A stretch of DNA of 9,248 bases from Euryarchaeota archaeon UBA538 (GTDB lineage: Archaea > Thermoplasmatota > Poseidoniia > Poseidoniales > Thalassarchaeaceae): assembly GCA_002499325.1 (NCBI GenBank), contig DALC01000028.1:1-9248 (forward strand), given 5' to 3'. The position numbers and the translations under genes were made by a program. The notes beneath the pieces were generated by a model. The model was not told the DNA's origin and searched no databases. It saw nothing but the letters and a program-made list of their open reading frames with translations. Of this stretch, positions 6,053-9,248 are shown piece after piece. How positions within the stretch are numbered: position 1 is the stretch's first letter; every line of letters starts with the position of its first letter.

Positions 6053-6841
6053 CTATTCCTCAGAGAACTTCGGACTTCTTTTTTCTATGAAGGCTGCGAC
6101 GCCCTCTGCAAAATCTTGAGACTGGGCAGAGGATATCATCAATGCTCTCTCGAATTCCAATTGCGTCTCGAAGAATGTGGACGTGGAAGCGTCAAGCAGT
6201 TGCTTTGTAGATCTACGACTATTTTTGGACCACTTTCCCCAATCTCTTGCAGTTTTTATAGAACGCTCTATTAGCCCCTCAGAAGAGGTTATCTCATCAA
6301 CAGCTCCAAATTCAAGAGCTTCTTTGGCTGTCCACACCTCATTATTGAAGAAGAACTTCCTACTTATTTGACTCCCCACTAACCTTGGTAGTAACCATGT
6401 GGTCCCTCCATCTGGAGATGCACCTAATCCGAAGAATGCGGCCGCTATTTTTGCTTGTTCTGAGCATATCCTGTAGTCTGCAGAGAGAGCAAGTCCAAGA
6501 CCACCACCAGCCGCCGCACCGTTAATAGCGGCAATGAAGACTGTCTCACTAGCTCTGATTTTTAGAATCAGGGAATGGAGGGAATTTGTCATTTCACTAA
6601 CCATATTTCCTATGGTTCCGTCATCTATTGCTTCTGCAAATTCATCAATAGGACCCCCAGCACTGAAGAATCTACCAGAACCAGTAAGTATGACTGCCCT
6701 GCATGAAGGATCTTCCATTAGAGATTCTATTTGGCTGACTAATGGTTGGAAATTCTTTGGATTGAATGTATTTCTAGAAGCTTCTGATGACATAGTGAGG
6801 ATTGCGACTCCCCCGTCTTGACGTTCTACGGTTGAAGACAT
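6053..6841 (-). CDS. Crotonase-family protein, isomerase-like (PaaG-type active site)
   Basis: The crotonase superfamily processes acyl-CoA thioesters through an oxyanion hole. The 262-residue protein has the two oxyanion segments, FFSAGGPIDEF (58-68) and INGAAAGGGLGLALSADYRI (106-125). It also has a C-terminal helix ending FIEKRSPKF, typical of the family. Both glutamates that add water in classical enoyl-CoA hydratases are missing. The first (rat Glu144) aligns with Gly115 and the second (rat Glu164) with Phe136. Asp144 in SPDGGTTWLLPR matches the catalytic-type Asp of PaaG-like isomerases and of dienoyl-CoA isomerase. I therefore infer double-bond isomerisation or a related reaction, not hydration. 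The ATG at 6841 has no Shine-Dalgarno site; AATAAT about 24 bases upstream could be a TATA box for a leaderless message. The SixA-like gene follows after 3 bases. The family is certain, the exact reaction is not. Confidence 0.88.
   Translation of the reverse strand: MSSTVERQDGGVAILTMSSEASRNTFNPKNFQPLVSQIESLMEDPSCRAVILTGSGRFFSAGGPIDEFAEAIDDGTIGNMVSEMTNSLHSLILKIRASETVFIAAINGAAAGGGLGLALSADYRICSEQAKIAAAFFGLGASPDGGTTWLLPRLVGSQISRKFFFNNEVWTAKEALEFGAVDEITSSEGLIERSIKTARDWGKWSKNSRRSTKQLLDASTSTFFETQLEFERALMISSAQSQDFAEGVAAFIEKRSPKFSEE
6057..6061 (-). promoter_or_regulatory. Shine-Dalgarno site of the SixA-like gene
   Basis: On the minus strand 6061-6057 reads GAGGA, 7 bases before the ATG at 6049, and it overlaps the last codons of the upstream crotonase gene. 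It fixes the phosphatase start. It also shows that this organism uses Shine-Dalgarno initiation for genes inside operons, whereas several first genes here lack one and may be leaderless. Confidence 0.6.
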
Positions 6842-6903
6842 GGTTGCCGAATAGGGGACTCATTATTGAACTCCATGAAGGTGATAAGTCTGAACACACT
6901 GGG
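6842..6903. promoter_or_regulatory. Divergent promoter region between crotonase and aldehyde dehydrogenase
   Basis: These 62 bases separate two divergently oriented starts and must hold both promoters if both genes are first in their transcripts. The only AT-rich block is ATTATT at 6862-6867. On the minus strand (AATAAT) it lies about 24 bases from the crotonase ATG, a good distance for a leaderless archaeal transcript. On the plus strand it would place a start site near 6891, giving a short leader before 6904. A purine-rich GAAGGTGAT at 6878-6886 resembles a Shine-Dalgarno site but is 17 bases from the ATG. All of this is inference from position and composition. Confidence 0.35.
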
Positions 6904-8328
6904 ATGTACATGATTAAGCGAGACGCCATATACATCAATGGCAAGTGGGTTCCTGCCAGTGGGGGAGAAAAAATTGAGGTCATCAATCCAGCTACAGAGG
7001 AGATAATTGGCACTGTTCCTGTCGGGACGGAGGACGATGTTAATGATGCAATTCTAGCTGCAAGGTCGGCTTTTCCATCGTGGTCTAAGTCTAGTATAGA
7101 GGAGCGTCAGGGATATCTCAATGCGATTTCTGCCGCTATCTCAGAAAAAGGAGATCAGATTGCAGAGGTAATCACTTCCGAAGTTGGCACTCCAATTAAT
7201 TATTCAAAAATGGCAATGGTTGGAACACCAAGGGTGGTTGCTAGGTCGTATGCTAAGATTCTTGAATCATTTGAATGGGAGGAGGAGGTGCGAAATTCTC
7301 TTATTGTCAAGGAGCCCATTGGAGTAGTTGGGATGATAACACCATGGAATTTTCCGCTTCATCAAATAGTGGGAAAGGTCGCACCTGCGCTGGCTTCCGG
7401 CTGTACAATGATACTGAAGCCATCCAAGGAGGCCCCACTAAATGCATTCATTCTTGCTGATATCATACACGATTGTGGAATTCCCAAGGGGGTGTTTAAC
7501 CTGGTTTCTGGGCATGGTAGAGAAATTGGGAAGGCAATTTCTTCGCATCCAGAAGTAGACATGGTGAGCTTTACCGGTTCAACTGCTGCCGGAATTAGTG
7601 TCTCAAAAGAGGCATCAGAAACAGTAAAGAGAGTGACTCTGGAGCTTGGTGGAAAGAGTGCAAATATTATCCTCGATGATGCAGACATGGCTAAGGCGGC
7701 TAAAATGTCGATTTATTCTTGTTTCAACAATTCCGGACAGGAGTGTTCATCACTAAGCCGTCTCCTTATTCCATCCAGTCATCGTGAAGAGATAATAGAA
7801 GTGATTTCTAATACAATGGAGAGGTATTCCGTTGGCGATCCAATGGATGAGTCGATAAAGTGCGGACCAATGGTTTCTGAAAGTCAGCAGAAGTCTGTTA
7901 GCGGGTACATTTCCAAAGGCATCTCTGAAGGGGCGACTGTTATTTCTGGGGGTCTTGGAACGCCAGAGGGTGTTTCAAGAGGTTTCTATGTCAAGCCAAC
8001 TGTTTTCGCGGACGTCACCAGGGAAATGACCATCTTCAGAGAGGAAATCTTCGGCCCCGTACTTTCGATAAGCACCTATGAGACAGAGGAAGAGGCGATA
8101 ATCATGGCAAATGACTCTGAGTATGGCCTCTCAGGTGGTGTCTGGTCAGGAGATGAGGAGAGGGCTTTGCGTGTAGCCATGGCAATGAGGACCGGTCAAG
8201 TTAGTATCAATGGAGGTGCTTTCAATATCAGTGCTCCATTTGGAGGATACAAGCTCTCAGGTAATGGCAGGGAGCTTGGCTCACACGGTCTGGAAGAGTT
8301 CCTTGAAGTCAAGGCTATCCAAAGATAA
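6904..8328 (+). CDS. NAD(P)-dependent aldehyde dehydrogenase (ALDH superfamily)
   Basis: The enzyme oxidises an aldehyde to the acid through a cysteine thioester; it is a soluble cytosolic tetramer or dimer in known relatives. The ATG at 6904 gives 474 residues (6910 would give 472), and the protein then begins directly with the family's INGKWV strand. Counting from 6904, motifs in order are PWNFP with Asn149 (oxyanion), LKPS with Lys172, FTGS (223-226), LELGGKS with general base Glu247, SGQECSS with nucleophile Cys281, and EEIFGPV with Glu381 binding the coenzyme. The C-terminal oligomerisation region (SAPFGGYKLSGNGRELG) is intact. The residue three after Lys172, a Glu in many NAD-specific members (KPSE), is Lys175 here (KPSK), which may alter NAD/NADP preference. 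The gene is divergent from one crotonase and convergent with another, 11 bases from the latter's stop. The substrate cannot be assigned; a fatty or semi-aldehyde would suit the neighbours. Confidence 0.93.
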   Translation: MYMIKRDAIYINGKWVPASGGEKIEVINPATEEIIGTVPVGTEDDVNDAILAARSAFPSWSKSSIEERQGYLNAISAAISEKGDQIAEVITSEVGTPINYSKMAMVGTPRVVARSYAKILESFEWEEEVRNSLIVKEPIGVVGMITPWNFPLHQIVGKVAPALASGCTMILKPSKEAPLNAFILADIIHDCGIPKGVFNLVSGHGREIGKAISSHPEVDMVSFTGSTAAGISVSKEASETVKRVTLELGGKSANIILDDADMAKAAKMSIYSCFNNSGQECSSLSRLLIPSSHREEIIEVISNTMERYSVGDPMDESIKCGPMVSESQQKSVSGYISKGISEGATVISGGLGTPEGVSRGFYVKPTVFADVTREMTIFREEIFGPVLSISTYETEEEAIIMANDSEYGLSGGVWSGDEERALRVAMAMRTGQVSINGGAFNISAPFGGYKLSGNGRELGSHGLEEFLEVKAIQR

Positions 8329-8339
8329 GGAAAATTGGA

Positions 8340-9176
8340 TTAATTTCCCACCCACTCAGCATTCTTACGTTCAAGAAATGCTTGAACTCCGATCTCCTTG
8401 TCTTCAGTATCAAAAAGAGCAACAAACTCTGATCTCTCGGTCAGCACACCCTCACTAAACGGGAGTTCCAGAGAAGCGCGTATCGCCCTCTTTGCAACCT
8501 TGGTTGTGTAGGGTGACTTCTTTGAGATGGTTGTTGCTAAATCCATAGTCGCACCCTCTAGTTCCTCTGGCGTAACCACCTTATTCACCAATCCGATTTC
8601 AAGTGCCTCTTTTGCGGTGATCATCTCTCCTGCTAAAACAATCTCCATTGCTTTACCATATCCTACAAGTCTGCAAAGTCTCTGTGTTCCACCACCTCCT
8701 GGAATTAGTCCTAAATTTATCTCCGGCTGGCCAAAAGTTGACCTGTCTGATGATATTCTAATATCACAGGATAACGCGAGTTCAGTTCCCCCTCCGAGAG
8801 CGAACCCATCAACCATGGCAATTGTAGGTTTAGATAAGTTCCAAATTGCCTCCCACGCGTTGTCCTCAAAAAAGGGCCTTACATCATCGGAGTTTTTACC
8901 TGAGAATTCCGAGATATCCGCACCGGCTGCAAATGAGTTAGGCTTCTTTCTCTTTCCTTCCGGAGGATCTAACGGTGGGGCACCTCTGATGATTACGCAT
9001 CTTACTCTATCATCTGAATCTACCCTTTTACACTGTTTTTTTATGGAAAGATGTATTTTTTGATTAAGAGCGTTCAGTTTCTCAGGCCGATTCAGAGTCC
9101 ATACTGATACAACTCCTCCTGAGGGACTTGAGCCTTCAATCTCAACATCGTTTACCAACAATACGTCGTCTTCCAT
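8340..9176 (-). CDS. Enoyl-CoA hydratase (classical crotonase) with an internal insertion
   Basis: This enzyme hydrates trans-2-enoyl-CoA to 3-hydroxyacyl-CoA, the step before the dehydrogenase found at the left of the window. The ATG at 9176 gives 278 residues, somewhat longer than the usual 255-265; an in-frame stop lies further upstream. Both catalytic glutamates are present 20 residues apart, as in the rat enzyme: Glu132 in GGGTELALSCD and Glu152 in FGQPEINLGLIPGGGG. The oxyanion strand FAAGADISEF (82-91) is standard. Just before it, residues about 66-80 (APPLDPPEGKRKKPN) form a Pro/Lys-rich insertion where most members have only a few residues; this explains the extra length. The N-terminus is also slightly extended. 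No Shine-Dalgarno site precedes the ATG, so a leaderless message is possible. It converges with the aldehyde dehydrogenase gene. Confidence 0.92.
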   Translation of the reverse strand: MEDDVLLVNDVEIEGSSPSGGVVSVWTLNRPEKLNALNQKIHLSIKKQCKRVDSDDRVRCVIIRGAPPLDPPEGKRKKPNSFAAGADISEFSGKNSDDVRPFFEDNAWEAIWNLSKPTIAMVDGFALGGGTELALSCDIRISSDRSTFGQPEINLGLIPGGGGTQRLCRLVGYGKAMEIVLAGEMITAKEALEIGLVNKVVTPEELEGATMDLATTISKKSPYTTKVAKRAIRASLELPFSEGVLTERSEFVALFDTEDKEIGVQAFLERKNAEWVGN

Positions 9177-9248
9177 GTTTAGCGCAGGTATGGATGTGGT
9201 TTGAACGTATCATTGTCCATCTTCTGAATTAACAATTGGAGGGAGGGG
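9177..9248. other. Intergenic region at the right edge
   Basis: These 72 bases lie upstream of the enoyl-CoA hydratase and should contain its promoter, but no clear TATA box stands at the expected distance. The AT-rich GAATTAACAATT (9226-9237, + strand) is too far from that ATG for a leaderless start. The window ends in GGAGGGAGGGG, which on the + strand resembles a strong Shine-Dalgarno site. A divergent + strand gene may begin just outside the window, but that cannot be verified here. Confidence 0.25.

Noticed and set aside
6802..6903. Upstream extension of the aldehyde dehydrogenase to 6802
   Set aside because: It would overlap the divergent crotonase start, and the added 34 residues do not resemble an aldehyde dehydrogenase N-terminus, which begins properly at 6904.
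8527..9063. 178-codon + strand open frame inside the second crotonase gene
   Set aside because: It is antisense to a full-length enoyl-CoA hydratase with intact catalytic residues; the composition is Ser/Pro-rich with no motif.
1..9248. CRISPR array, insertion sequence or defence-system genes
   Set aside because: No spaced direct repeats, transposase motifs, terminal inverted repeats, nucleases or toxin-like small genes were seen. The window appears to be core metabolic and housekeeping sequence.

Overview
The window looks like a compact piece of an archaeal chromosome, probably from a marine euryarchaeon of the Poseidoniia (Marine Group II/III) type. The best evidence is a tRNA-Gly(CCC) on the minus strand. 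It has discriminator base A73 (bacterial tRNA-Gly normally has U73), an archaeal/eukaryal-type D arm, and an AT-rich TATA-like box about 25-31 bases upstream. AGA/AGG arginine codons and ATA are frequent, and starts are a mix of ATG, GTG and possibly TTG. No ribosomal protein or rRNA is present, so the lineage is an inference. All genes except a 13-codon fragment at the left edge appear intact, and no mobile element, CRISPR array or integrase is visible.

Layout, left to right. The tail of an unidentified + strand gene (1-42) is followed by a 3-hydroxyacyl-CoA dehydrogenase (84-962, +) and a SemiSWEET-type small transporter (972-1268, +), probably in one operon. The SemiSWEET gene runs into the 3' end of the oppositely oriented tRNA-Gly (1247-1321, -). 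Next, on the minus strand, come a DEAD-box RNA helicase with a very basic tail (1371-2762) and, upstream of it, an ABC-F ATPase (2793-4454). These two lie 30 bases apart and are probably co-transcribed as a ribosome/RNA-related pair. Divergent from them is a membrane-anchored alpha/beta hydrolase (about 4511-5596, +). It overlaps by 9 bases the end of a SixA-like histidine phosphatase (5588-6049, -), which lies 3 bases downstream of a crotonase-family gene (6053-6841, -). Divergent from that crotonase is an aldehyde dehydrogenase (6904-8328, +), which converges with a second crotonase, a classical enoyl-CoA hydratase (8340-9176, -). The last 72 bases are an intergenic region.

How the genes fit together. 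Four genes (3-hydroxyacyl-CoA dehydrogenase, two crotonases, aldehyde dehydrogenase) belong to acyl-CoA and aldehyde catabolism. The second crotonase and the dehydrogenase together could carry out the hydration and second oxidation of beta-oxidation. The first crotonase lacks both hydratase glutamates and keeps an isomerase-type Asp, so it probably does a different job, such as double-bond isomerisation. The aldehyde dehydrogenase could feed acids into the pathway. The genes are spread over several transcription units, so this is a neighbourhood and not one operon.

I found no clearly new multi-gene system. The observations most worth a second look are the transporter stop codon inside the tRNA T loop, the crotonase with a rewired active site next to a SixA phosphatase, the ABC-F/DEAD-box pair in an archaeal setting, and the internal insertion in the second crotonase.
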